A stretch of DNA of 20,937 nt, taken from positions 1-20,937 of the forward strand of contig JBDSRX010000086.1 of assembly GCA_039929105.1 (NCBI GenBank), in the 5' to 3' direction. The translations under genes and the position numbers were made by a program. The notes beneath the pieces are model-generated. The model had not been told where the DNA came from and did no database searches. It saw only the letters and a list, made by a program, of their open reading frames with translations. Source of the DNA: JBDSRX01 sp039929105 (GTDB lineage Bacteria > Patescibacteriota > Dojkabacteria > J137). Within the stretch, counting starts at the first letter, position 1. Each line of letters begins with the position of its first letter. Positions 6,118 to 13,114 of this stretch are shown here, one piece after another.

Positions 6118-6146
6118 TTGTTAAACTATTAATAATACTTTTTATT
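6118..6146 (+). promoter_or_regulatory. Possible promoter of the YggT-response-regulator operon
   Basis: TTGTTA (6118-6123) and TTTATT (6141-6146) are 17 bp apart, each imperfect. The start would fall within a few bases of the ATG at 6156, giving a near-leaderless message. The divergent 42-aa gene starts at 6066, so 90 bases serve both directions. Confidence 0.35.
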
Positions 6147-6155
6147 TATCTCTTT

Positions 6156-6557
6156 ATGGAGGGTACAGTAAAAGAAACCACTACAGTTACTCAAGATCCA
6201 GTTGGGAATGTTACTTCAAGAACAGTTCGATCTGGTTACAATGTTTTCTCAGGAGATTTCTTTATTTCTAAAGTTAATCAAATAATATTTGCATTAGTAT
6301 CAATTATTAATCTATTTATTCTATTTAGATTTATTTTACTTCTTTTAGGAGCTAATCAAACAGGATTTGTAACAATGCTTATTAATGTAACTAATTTCTT
6401 TGTTGCACCTTTTCAAGGAATATTTCCTTCACCAGTTGTAGAAGGGTCATATGTAGAATTTGCTTCAGTATTAGCAATAATTGTTTGGTTTATTCTAGCA
6501 TATGTTATTGCTGTAGTTGTAAGTCTATTCTCTAATAGTACAGAAGAAGTTGTATAA
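6156..6557 (+). CDS. YggT-family integral membrane protein
   Basis: The 133-aa protein has a polar N-terminus (~1-36) and two hydrophobic helices (~42-64 and ~102-126). Between them is the family-typical region: an Arg in the first helix (FILFRFILLLLGAN) and APFQGIFPSP after it. YggT proteins are small membrane proteins with roles suggested in osmotic tolerance, division or envelope assembly, and no defined reaction. The ATG at 6156 has no upstream Shine-Dalgarno; a GGAGG occurs just inside the reading frame instead. Its stop is 23 bases before the receiver-domain gene on the same strand, so the three genes to 7608 likely form one operon. Confidence 0.8.
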   Translation: MEGTVKETTTVTQDPVGNVTSRTVRSGYNVFSGDFFISKVNQIIFALVSIINLFILFRFILLLLGANQTGFVTMLINVTNFFVAPFQGIFPSPVVEGSYVEFASVLAIIVWFILAYVIAVVVSLFSNSTEEVV

Positions 6558-6580
6558 AACAACATATTATCTAGATTTTG

Positions 6581-6931
6581 ATGAATATCCTAATTTGTGA
6601 GGACGATATCGATATCCAAGATTTATTAGAAATAATTATTTCCAGTATGGATATCGGTATACATCAATGTAATGATAAAACTTCTCTATACGAAAAATTA
6701 AAGAAAGAGAAAATTGATTTAATTATTTTAGATTACTGGTTAAAGAAAAAAAGAGCAGACGAGATAATTGAAAAGATCAAAACAGAATACTCTTCTATCC
6801 CTGTCATCCTTATGTCAGCCGTTTCCGATTTACCAGAACTAGCAAAAAAACTTAATGCTGATGATTATATAAAAAAGCCTTTTAATATAGACGAGCTAAA
6901 AGATAAAATTACTACAATATTAAATATATGA
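6581..6931 (+). CDS. Stand-alone response-regulator receiver domain (CheY-like)
   Basis: From the ATG at 6581 the protein is 116 aa, a single receiver domain with no output. The acidic pocket is Asp8-Asp9 (ICEDD) and the phospho-acceptor is Asp51 (LIILDYW). The switch residue is Ser79 (LMSA) and the conserved lysine is Lys99 in IKKPF. All key residues are present, so it should be phosphorylatable. An in-frame TTG three bases earlier is a possible alternative start but is less likely. The stop overlaps the next gene's start as ATGA (6928-6931), indicating translational coupling with the OmpR-type regulator. In context it may carry phosphate between kinase, DHp-like protein and the second regulator. 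Confidence 0.92.
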   Translation: MNILICEDDIDIQDLLEIIISSMDIGIHQCNDKTSLYEKLKKEKIDLIILDYWLKKKRADEIIEKIKTEYSSIPVILMSAVSDLPELAKKLNADDYIKKPFNIDELKDKITTILNI

Positions 6932-7608
6932 TCCCAACACTAGTACTAATAGAAGACAATAAAAGTTTGGTTGAATACATTCAAGATTTTTTAAAAATAA
7001 AAGGTGAGTGTAATGTTCTAGGATTTTCATCTGGAATCGAAGCATTAAAATATCTTAAATCAGAAAAACCAAGCATTGTCGTTATAGATTTAGGCCTTGA
7101 AGATTTACATGGAGAAACTGTATGCAAAGAAGTCCGAAAGTTATATTTAGATGTTCCAATAATAATTCTAACTGGAGATAAATCTAAGGAAAGTATTATA
7201 AGTTGTTTAAATGCAGGTGCAGACGATTATATAACAAAGCCGTTTGACTCAGAAGAATTTTGGGCAAGAATTAAAGCTAGGCTAAGAAATGCTTCCGAAA
7301 CACATAATACAAATATCTTACAAGCAGGAGACTTAACATTGAATTCTGACACATTAGAAGTATTTAGAAGTGATGAAAAAATTGAATTAACTGCAAAAGA
7401 ATTCGAACTACTAAAATATCTAATGACTAACAAATTTAGAGTTTCAACAAGAGATAATATTCTTTATGCTGTATGGGGCTTTAGCTCAGAAGTAGAAACG
7501 AGAGTTGTAGATGTACATATTGGGAAATTAAGAAGAAAACTTGAAGATGGTGCAAAAACAAAGTATATAGATGCTGCAAGAGGTTATGGTTATAGAATAA
7601 AAGAATAA
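6928..7608 (+). CDS. OmpR/PhoB-family response regulator
   Basis: The 226-aa protein has a receiver domain (~3-118) with acidic residues Glu9-Asp10, phospho-acceptor Asp54 (VVIDLGL), switch Thr82 (ILTGD) and Lys104 (ITKPF). A winged-helix DNA-binding domain (~130-226) follows, with ELTAKEFELLKYL, ISTRD-like VSTRDNIL, the recognition region VVDVHIGKLRRKL and the wing ARGYGYRI. Length and order are normal for a transcription factor of a two-component system. It is coupled to the receiver-only gene by a 4-base overlap. Its stop abuts the stop of the opposing DHp-like gene, and the junction is a perfect 18-bp palindrome (7600-7617). The likely partner kinase is the one at 7853-9688. Confidence 0.95.
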   Translation: MIPTLVLIEDNKSLVEYIQDFLKIKGECNVLGFSSGIEALKYLKSEKPSIVVIDLGLEDLHGETVCKEVRKLYLDVPIIILTGDKSKESIISCLNAGADDYITKPFDSEEFWARIKARLRNASETHNTNILQAGDLTLNSDTLEVFRSDEKIELTAKEFELLKYLMTNKFRVSTRDNILYAVWGFSSEVETRVVDVHIGKLRRKLEDGAKTKYIDAARGYGYRIKE

Positions 7609-7617
7609 TTATTCTTT
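7600..7617. repeat. Perfect 18-bp palindrome at a stop-stop junction
   Basis: AAAGAATAATTATTCTTT is its own reverse complement and is centred exactly between the two convergent TAA codons (7606-7608 and 7609-7611). Both genes consequently end in Lys-Glu-stop. As RNA it could only form a weak AU-rich hairpin, so a shared transcription end is possible but not convincing. Confidence 0.7.
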
Positions 7618-7818
7618 GAGTTCATTTTCAATCTCAATTATTAATTTTTTCAAATCTAAACAAGCTTTAATACTCTTTCTAATCCATTGAATATCCTTAA
7701 CATCAGATGAGTTTGAACGTTTGGAAATTTCAGATTCTAATAATTGAAGATACCCATAAATAACCGATAGGTAAGAATTAGCAGAATGAATTTGTTTACT
7801 AATTTTTTTAATTTCCAT
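7609..7818 (-). CDS. Stand-alone DHp (HisKA-like) domain protein, putative phosphotransfer protein
   Basis: The 69-aa product appears to be two helices (~1-36 and ~41-68) and nothing else. The first helix reads IHSANSYLSVIYGYLQLLE and aligns with the H-box of histidine kinases, for example SHELKTPLTTLKGYTQVLQ in the adjacent kinase. The shared positions are His11, the Leu six residues after it, GlyTyr, Gln and Leu. The acidic residue after the His and the Pro of the usual H-box are Ser and Tyr here. There is no ATPase domain, so it could not autophosphorylate. It could dimerise into a four-helix bundle and relay phosphate, or bind and modulate the kinase. It converges on the OmpR-type gene and is divergent from the kinase with a 34-base gap containing a minus-strand TATAAT (7846-7851). 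Confidence 0.68.
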   Translation of the reverse strand: MEIKKISKQIHSANSYLSVIYGYLQLLESEISKRSNSSDVKDIQWIRKSIKACLDLKKLIIEIENELKE

Positions 7819-7852
7819 AAGATTTCAATAAGGAAGCCTAATAACATTATAC
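7819..7852. promoter_or_regulatory. 34-base divergent intergenic region between DHp-like gene and kinase
   Basis: On the minus strand a perfect TATAAT (7846-7851) lies 27 bases before the DHp-like ATG; its -35 would fall inside the kinase's first codons and is poor. No clear plus-strand promoter is visible, so the kinase promoter may lie within the opposing gene or be non-consensus. There is no Shine-Dalgarno at usable distance for either gene. Confidence 0.4.
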
Positions 7853-9688
7853 ATGAAAGAGTTACTAAAAAAGATAAAAAGAAAATTAAATAGTAGAGAT
7901 TTACTTTCTTTTTTAAAACAAGTATTAATTTTTCTATCTCCACTTCTTACAACTGCTGTGGTTGTATTTATCCATTCTAAAATTGATAATACATACAACT
8001 TATCTCCTTTCTCATTTTTTTATGTATTAGTATTTGCACATTCAGGTATAAGTGGTGGGGCTTCTGGAATGTTTGCAAGTTTAATAACTGCTTTAGCAGG
8101 TAACTTTTTCTTTCTAGAACCAAGATTTGATATAAAAACAGATCCAAATAGTTTCTTCCAAACAACGTTATTCTTTGTTCAAGCAGTATTTATAGCATAT
8201 GTAACAGGAAGATTTTTTGATATAAATAAGTTTCTTGGGAGAAGAAATGAAGAGTTGAAATCCAGCACAGAAAATTTAAGAGAAGTTATTAATAGCGTAT
8301 TCACAATAATTGCAATTGTTACAAAAGAAGGAAAACTAGTAGAAGTAAATAAGGCATTCTTAGATATTACTCAAGACAAAGAAGAAACTTTATTTAGAAA
8401 AAATATTCTTAATACTCTGCCTTGGTCTTATACTCGGGGGCCAAGAGATAGATTAAAAAAAGCTTTAAAGGATGTGGAAGTAAGTTATCCAGTTAAATAT
8501 GATGATCGTATTCAAATTGGCACTAATAATATAATAGATGTAGAAATGAATGTCGTTGGTGTTAATGAAGGAAGTAATAAAAAACCCAATCTTATTATTA
8601 TTTCAGCACTCGATATAAGTTCAAGGAAACTATACGAAGAAGAATTAATTAAAGGAAGAGAGATTTATACAAAACTGATTAGTTCAAATATTATTGGAAT
8701 GATAATTGGAGATTCCGAAGGTTTGATAACAGAGGCAAATAAATCTTTCCTAGAAATGATTGGATTAGATCAAGAAGATTTTAAACCTGGGGTCATAAAT
8801 TTAACAAGTCTAGTACCAAAACCCTTTCAAGATGATGCGATCGATAAATCTGCAGAGTTAGAAAGGGATGGTTTTTATAGTGCTCTAGAAACTGAATTGG
8901 AACATAAAGATGGTCATCAAGTCCCTATTATGATGAGCGGAGTTGTACTAAATAAAAGAAGAAACAAGTATCTGAGATTAATAGTAGATTTATCTTCTCA
9001 GAAAGAATTAGAAAGAAAAAAGGATGAGTTTATTAGTATTGCAAGTCACGAATTAAAAACTCCATTAACAACACTCAAAGGCTATACACAAGTTCTTCAA
9101 CAAAGTCTTTCAAAAAGATATCAAGAGAACATGAAGTATACAACTACTATAGATAATCAATTGAATAAATTAAATTCTTTAATTAACGAACTGTTAGATA
9201 TAACAAAAATCCAATCTGGAAAATTAAGAATAAATAAAGAACGCGTGAGTATTACAGATTTAATTAGAGAATCTATTGAAAGCATTATTCCTTTTGTAGA
9301 TAGCCATAAAATTAATTTTAGACCTGCTCCAATGGAAGTATTTCTAGAAGCAGATAAATTTAGAATTGAACAAGTAATTACAAACTTTTTAACTAATGCA
9401 ATTAAATATTCCGAACCTGGAACAGATATTAACGTAAACATCGATTTGATGGGTGGCAAGGTACGTGTATCGGTACAAGATTTTGGAATAGGAATTACAA
9501 AAGAAAATAAAGAAAAAATATTTGAGAAGTTTTTTCAATCAGAAGTTTATAATTCTGAAAATATTGTTGGACTCGGTTTAGGTTTATATATTTCCGCGGA
9601 AATAGTCAAAAATCACGATGGTGAAATTGGTGTAAAAAGCGAACCACACAAAGGATCTACATTCTTCTTTACTCTTCCCCTCTCATAG
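7853..9688 (+). CDS. Membrane sensor histidine kinase (DUF4118-like, PAS, PAS, HisKA, HATPase)
   Basis: The 611-aa protein opens with a basic stretch and a four-helix membrane module (~22-122) resembling the KdpD-type DUF4118 domain (SGISGGASGMFASLITALAGNFFFLEP). Two PAS domains follow (~138-258 and ~265-383; typical EVNKAFLDIT and EANKSFLEMIGLD). The DHp domain carries His399 in SHELKTP. The ATPase domain has its N-box (Asn511, Asn515 in NFLTNAIKYS), G1 (Asp543-Phe-Gly-Ile-Gly), F-box (FEKFFQ) and G2 (GLGLGL, 573-578). All catalytic motifs are present, so it should autophosphorylate. It is divergent from the DHp-like gene and next to two response regulators, its probable partners. The signal is unknown; PAS pockets may hold a ligand or sense redox. 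Confidence 0.94.
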   Translation: MKELLKKIKRKLNSRDLLSFLKQVLIFLSPLLTTAVVVFIHSKIDNTYNLSPFSFFYVLVFAHSGISGGASGMFASLITALAGNFFFLEPRFDIKTDPNSFFQTTLFFVQAVFIAYVTGRFFDINKFLGRRNEELKSSTENLREVINSVFTIIAIVTKEGKLVEVNKAFLDITQDKEETLFRKNILNTLPWSYTRGPRDRLKKALKDVEVSYPVKYDDRIQIGTNNIIDVEMNVVGVNEGSNKKPNLIIISALDISSRKLYEEELIKGREIYTKLISSNIIGMIIGDSEGLITEANKSFLEMIGLDQEDFKPGVINLTSLVPKPFQDDAIDKSAELERDGFYSALETELEHKDGHQVPIMMSGVVLNKRRNKYLRLIVDLSSQKELERKKDEFISIASHELKTPLTTLKGYTQVLQQSLSKRYQENMKYTTTIDNQLNKLNSLINELLDITKIQSGKLRINKERVSITDLIRESIESIIPFVDSHKINFRPAPMEVFLEADKFRIEQVITNFLTNAIKYSEPGTDINVNIDLMGGKVRVSVQDFGIGITKENKEKIFEKFFQSEVYNSENIVGLGLGLYISAEIVKNHDGEIGVKSEPHKGSTFFFTLPLS

Positions 9689-9854
9689 GTTAGATAATTT
9701 ACTAAATCTTTACAATTCTAAAGTTGTTTCTTTACGTTAGAGCTTTATAGTAGAACCATATTTTAATTCCTAAAAATAAAAAGATTGAGAAGAGTGAAAC
9801 GAAGGATTACTTCAACACCAATATAAGTCTTTACTTCTATATTATAAAACTAAC
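9689..9854. other. Intergenic stretch without recognisable content
   Basis: This AT-rich segment between the kinase stop and the decayed surface-protein remnant has no open frame of note in either direction and no good hairpin or promoter. It may be more badly decayed sequence of the remnant that follows. Confidence 0.5.
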
Positions 9855-10178
9855 TTAGAGCTAAAGGGTGATACTGGAATTGTAGAGAAATTGAATGTTT
9901 TGACAATCAATTACGATGGATCTAACCCCTTATTCAACTCTAGTATTATGGCTGTCAATGGAATAGATAACAAAGTCAAAAATCTCTGATCTAAATTTAG
10001 TTGTTGACGGGGTAACAACCATAGTTATGAGAGCTGAATTAGCTGAAGATGTTGGAGATGACACTATTAGTAAATTTTGTTTTTGAACTAGATTACTAAT
10101 AATTAGAACCTACACTTCACGAGCAAAGATACAAAGGTATTAATTCCAGCTACATTCGCAGAACTGTATAGGTTCTGA
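9855..10178 (+). pseudogene. Remnant of a secreted/surface protein gene, frameshifted
   Basis: Three protein-like segments succeed each other in different frames. Frame one (9855-9989) reads like a beta-rich ectodomain (GIVEKLNVLTINYDG, NPLFNSSIMAVNG) and stops at TGA. Frame two (9982-10086) takes over without a gap in sense (ISDLNLVVDGVTTIVMRAEL, AEDVGDDTISKF) and stops at TGA. Frame three (from ~10107 to 10178) ends with KVLIPATFAELYRF and TGA. The alternation of hydrophobic residues resembles repeats of surface proteins, but I cannot name a family. No start codon or promoter is recognisable. At least two frame changes make it a decayed gene or a relic of a larger one. Recent assembly error is a less likely alternative. 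Confidence 0.6.
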
Positions 10179-10180
10179 AA

Positions 10181-10215
10181 GATTAACCTGCAAGCTGAAC
10201 CCTTGCAGGTTAATC
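10181..10215 (-). terminator. Hairpin ending the first ABC-F gene
   Basis: GATTAACCTGCAAG (10181-10194) and CTTGCAGGTTAATC (10202-10215) form a perfect 14-bp stem with a 7-base loop, 23 bases past the minus-strand ABC-F stop. The T-run on that strand is short (TCTTTC), so termination may be imperfect. Confidence 0.65.
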
Positions 10216-10238
10216 CCCTTGTATTTATTAACGATATG

Positions 10239-11675
10239 TTAGACCAGTTTTTTTTCCTTAATTGTAACTTTGTTTGTATATCCCACTGAGTTTACAAAGT
10301 ATCGATCATGCGATATTAAAAGTATTGCTCCTTGAAAATCTCTCAAACCATCTTCAATAACCTCTTTGGACCTAATATCTAAATGGTTTGTTGGTTCGTC
10401 TAAAATCATAAAGTCATATTCTTTCATTGAAAATACCGCAAAAGATAATCTGGCTCTTTGTCCTGGACTTAAGTTTTTAATTTTAGATTTTCTTAAATCT
10501 TTTGGAAATAAGAACTTTTCTAAGATTCCAAAAGAACTATCAAAAGAAACACCGGTATTAGTCATAAAAAAACTTTCTACTGTATCTTCCATATTTAAAT
10601 GAGATTGATCTTGTGAAAAGTAAGTATACTTTAAACCATTGCCTATTCTAACTTCACCACTCTCTGGTTTTAACATTCCTAATAATAGTTTTACAAATGT
10701 AGTTTTCCCAATCCCATTTGCTCCATGGAACCAAACTCTCTCTTTCCCAAACATATCAAAGTTTGCGTTATCGAAAATCTTTTTATCTCCATAAGAAAAG
10801 TTCAAATCACGAATCTTTAAAACAAACTTATTATTATGTACAAATCCTTTTAGTTTAATATCTTTCATTCTCTGTTCTTCATATTCAGATATTTCAACTC
10901 TTGTAACTTCTCTATCCATTCTGTGTCGTGCAGAACTCATTGCTTTAGATCTTTTTTTACCATCACCAATTTTAGAAACGTTCTCTAATAAAGTTTCTAA
11001 TTGTTTTCTTTTTTTCTCTTGTAGAACATACATATCTCTACGTTTTTCTAACTGTTCCACTTTTTGAACTAAGAAGTCGTCATAGTTTCCTTTGTATGGA
11101 TAAAGTTTGCATTCATCAATTTCAAAAACTGTATCAATAGTATTATTTAAGAATTCTCTATCGTGAGAAATCATAATACAAATTCCTTCAAATCCCTTTA
11201 TAAATTCTTCTAACCAATTTATTCCATCAATATCTAAATGGTTAGTAGGTTCGTCGAGTAGAAGGATTGTAGGTTCTTCCATTAGTAGCTTGGCTAAATA
11301 AAGCTTCATTTTTTGTCCTTCGCTTAAAGTTAAAATTTCTTGGAAAATGTCTGGCTCAAATTTTAATCTTGCAAGAATTTTATTAACTTTATACATTTCA
11401 TTAATATGGTCATCTACAAGTTGTTCTAAAAACTCACCAACCATCATATTTTTTTTGAAAGTATATTCTTGAGGAAGATAAGAAAGTTTTTCATTTTGAA
11501 CTTCAAACTTTCCTTGGTCAGGAACTTCAATTCCCATCATTATCTTAAGCAAAGTGGTTTTGCCAGATCCATTAAGACCTACAAGTCCAACCTTCTCTTT
11601 ATTACCTAAAGTAAAAGAAAGCTCTTGGAATAATGGTTTTGCATATGTAATTGTTAAATTGTTTGCTCGTATCAT
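10239..11675 (-). CDS. ABC-F family ATPase (ribosome-associated or resistance type)
   Basis: The 478-aa protein has two ATPase domains in one chain and no membrane span, the ABC-F plan. Domain 1 has Walker A GLNGSGKTT (33-41), signature LSEGQ (117-121), Walker B ILLLDEPTNHLD (137-148) and switch His171. A charged linker (~200-270) follows. Domain 2 has GANGIGKTT (318-326), LSPGQ (402-406), FMILDEPTNHLD (422-433) and His456. ABC-F proteins bind the ribosomal E site and act on stalled or drug-bound ribosomes. This one is shorter than most (usually over 500 aa), with a compact linker and no C-terminal extension. Whether it is a housekeeping translation factor or gives drug protection cannot be told from sequence. 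It is divergent from the secreted protein at 11958. Confidence 0.93.
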   Translation of the reverse strand: MIRANNLTITYAKPLFQELSFTLGNKEKVGLVGLNGSGKTTLLKIMMGIEVPDQGKFEVQNEKLSYLPQEYTFKKNMMVGEFLEQLVDDHINEMYKVNKILARLKFEPDIFQEILTLSEGQKMKLYLAKLLMEEPTILLLDEPTNHLDIDGINWLEEFIKGFEGICIMISHDREFLNNTIDTVFEIDECKLYPYKGNYDDFLVQKVEQLEKRRDMYVLQEKKRKQLETLLENVSKIGDGKKRSKAMSSARHRMDREVTRVEISEYEEQRMKDIKLKGFVHNNKFVLKIRDLNFSYGDKKIFDNANFDMFGKERVWFHGANGIGKTTFVKLLLGMLKPESGEVRIGNGLKYTYFSQDQSHLNMEDTVESFFMTNTGVSFDSSFGILEKFLFPKDLRKSKIKNLSPGQRARLSFAVFSMKEYDFMILDEPTNHLDIRSKEVIEDGLRDFQGAILLISHDRYFVNSVGYTNKVTIKEKKLV

Positions 11676-11957
11676 GATTATTAATTGAAATATAAATTAG
11701 GCGTACAAATAGTAGCTCTAATCTATGCAGATTTTCGAGGAGAAGCGAAGTTTTGTTTGTATACAACGTTTTTCATGTTGTAATTGTATAATAAAATCTT
11801 AATATTTTCAAATTTACTTTCTTTGTAACTTCTTTCACCATTCACAACAAATTCACTAGTTGGATTTAATATATAGATATCCAATATGGAATCTAAGTCG
11901 ACAAGAGGAATTATTGAGATAAAACAAAACTTACAATATTTTTAAAATAAAATTTTT
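11676..11957. promoter_or_regulatory. Divergent intergenic region, ABC-F / secreted protein
   Basis: The region is AT-rich. A plus-strand TATAAT preceded by TTG occurs at about 11786-11791 and a TTGTATACAA palindrome at 11757-11766. Neither is paired with a clear -35. No Shine-Dalgarno is seen before the ATG at 11958. No small ORF looks convincing. Confidence 0.35.
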
Positions 11958-12506
11958 ATGAAAAAGAAACTCTTATTAGGAGCAATTGGAATTGGAGTAA
12001 TAGGCGCTATAAGTGCGATTGCTCCGACACTAGCCTACGCTGCAACAGATTCGACAACGCCAAGTACTTTCGTTACTAAATTGGCAGAAAAACTGGGGAT
12101 TGATGTATCAACTGTTCAAACAGCTGTAGATGCTACAAAAACTGATATTAAAGCCGAGAATGATGCAACAAGAAAAACAGAAATAGCTCAAGCTGTGACT
12201 GACGGAACATTAACTCAGAGACAAGCAGATATTTTGATTGCTGAAATGGATATTGAACCAAGTAAACCGGCTGTTGATTCAACAAAGCCAGATTTTTCTA
12301 CAATGACTGAGGAAGAAAGAAAAGCTGCAATTGAAACAATGAAAACAGAGAGAGAACAAGCGGTCGTTGATGCATTAAATGAAAAAGGTTTAGCAACAAC
12401 TCTAGAAGAGGTACAAGCAACTAGAGAAGCAGCAAGAACAGCTGGTTTAGCAAAGGGACCTGGATTTCGAGGACACGGACTAAAGGGATTTGGAGGTGGA
12501 CTGTAA
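11958..12506 (+). CDS. Small secreted protein with signal peptide (182 aa)
   Basis: A classical signal peptide is visible: KKK, a hydrophobic core (LLLGAIGIGVIGAISAIAP), then a likely signal peptidase I site AYA (26-28) before ATDS. The mature part is helical and charged. It has a segment FVTKLAEKLGIDVSTVQTAVDAT and then AQAVTDGTLTQRQADILIAEM, a pattern common in small secreted proteins of Gram-positive and candidate-phyla bacteria (sometimes labelled DUF2680-like; I am not sure). A second helical part has EERKAAIETMKTEREQAVVDAL, and the tail is Gly-rich (GPGFRGHGLKGFGGGL). No enzymatic motif is seen. It is followed by a strong terminator at 12529-12550, so it is a single-gene unit. Confidence 0.8.
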   Translation: MKKKLLLGAIGIGVIGAISAIAPTLAYAATDSTTPSTFVTKLAEKLGIDVSTVQTAVDATKTDIKAENDATRKTEIAQAVTDGTLTQRQADILIAEMDIEPSKPAVDSTKPDFSTMTEEERKAAIETMKTEREQAVVDALNEKGLATTLEEVQATREAARTAGLAKGPGFRGHGLKGFGGGL

Positions 12507-12528
12507 TATTTAAGAATTAATTTAGATT

Positions 12529-12550
12529 CGGGCAGAAGAAATTCTGCCCG
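12529..12550 (+). terminator. Intrinsic terminator of the secreted-protein gene
   Basis: CGGGCAGAA (12529-12537), loop GAAA, TTCTGCCCG (12542-12550), then TTTTGTT. A perfect 9-bp GC-rich stem with a GNRA tetraloop, 23 bases after the stop. It also lies 5 bases past the convergent AHSA1 gene. Confidence 0.92.
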
Positions 12551-12555
12551 TTTTG

Positions 12556-12981
12556 TTACAGTTTTTTTCCTTCTCTTAAATTAATATTAAAAAGAAGGTA
12601 TGCTTTTAATCCATCAATAAACCCAGTCCATCCATGAGTTTGCTCATTTCCAACTGCAAATGAATCTTTATCTAGTTTCCATTCTCCTTCAGTAATTTTA
12701 ATCTTTGTTAAATTATGTGAGATCTCTTCTAGCCTAATTTGTACTTCTGTAGTTAAGCCTGTAGCTGCCCAGGTGAACTCAATTAAAGCATTGGGGATAA
12801 GTTGAGTAACTCTAACATCTACCTCTCCAGACTCACCAAAACTCCATCTTACGGTCTTCTTTTCTAATAATGGGCCAGAAGAACTATTAACAAAATGATT
12901 TTGTAACTTAGAGGGGTCTACTATTGCATCAAAAATTTCGGCAATAGGTTTTCGGATTGTATCTTCTATATTTAATTTCAT
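12556..12981 (-). CDS. SRPBCC / AHSA1-domain protein
   Basis: The 141-aa protein fits the AHSA1 (Activator of Hsp90 ATPase C-domain-like) branch of the START/SRPBCC fold. The features are an early KPIAEIFDAIVDPSKL helix, a beta-sheet region with VRWSFGESGEVDVRVTQLIPNALIEFTW, then VQIRLEEISHNLTKIKITEGEW and the long C-terminal helix with QTHGWTGFIDGLKAYL. Such proteins are cytosolic and bind hydrophobic ligands in a deep pocket; bacterial members are often regulated together with ArsR-type repressors, but none is nearby. A TATAAT (12988-12993, minus strand) lies only six bases before the ATG, so the message is probably leaderless. The palindrome ATCAGATCTGAT (12993-13004) touches that -10 and looks like an operator. 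Confidence 0.88.
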   Translation of the reverse strand: MKLNIEDTIRKPIAEIFDAIVDPSKLQNHFVNSSSGPLLEKKTVRWSFGESGEVDVRVTQLIPNALIEFTWAATGLTTEVQIRLEEISHNLTKIKITEGEWKLDKDSFAVGNEQTHGWTGFIDGLKAYLLFNINLREGKKL

Positions 12982-12987
12982 ATATCT

Positions 12988-13004
12988 ATTATATCAGATC
13001 TGAT
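12988..13004 (-). promoter_or_regulatory. Promoter and palindromic operator of the AHSA1 gene
   Basis: TATAAT on the minus strand (12988-12993) is immediately joined to the perfect 12-bp palindrome ATCAGATCTGAT (12993-13004); the half-motif is repeated as TCTGAT to 13009. A repressor bound here would block the promoter. No convincing -35 is seen. Confidence 0.55.
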
Positions 13005-13048
13005 CTGATTAACTTTCATTCAATTCTAAATGCGAACTCTAAAAAGCC

Positions 13049-13078
13049 CTTTAACAATGTTAAAGATTCGACTATAAT
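13049..13078 (+). promoter_or_regulatory. Promoter with palindrome over the -35 box, PAS kinase gene
   Basis: TTAACA (13051-13056), a 16-bp spacer and a perfect TATAAT (13073-13078) form a good promoter. The palindrome CTTTAACA-A-TGTTAAAG (13049-13065) covers the -35 box, suggesting repression by a dimeric factor. The start near 13085 puts the ATG at 13115 in the first ~30 bases of the message and supports that start over 13280. Confidence 0.6.
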
Positions 13079-13114
13079 CCCGCATATATAAACTCTCTCT
13101 ACATCATACTATTT

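Noticed and set aside
7737..7943. 68-codon minus-strand frame overlapping the DHp-like and kinase starts
   Set aside because: It overlaps two better-supported genes and its hydrophobic run is the antisense of AT-rich coding sequence.
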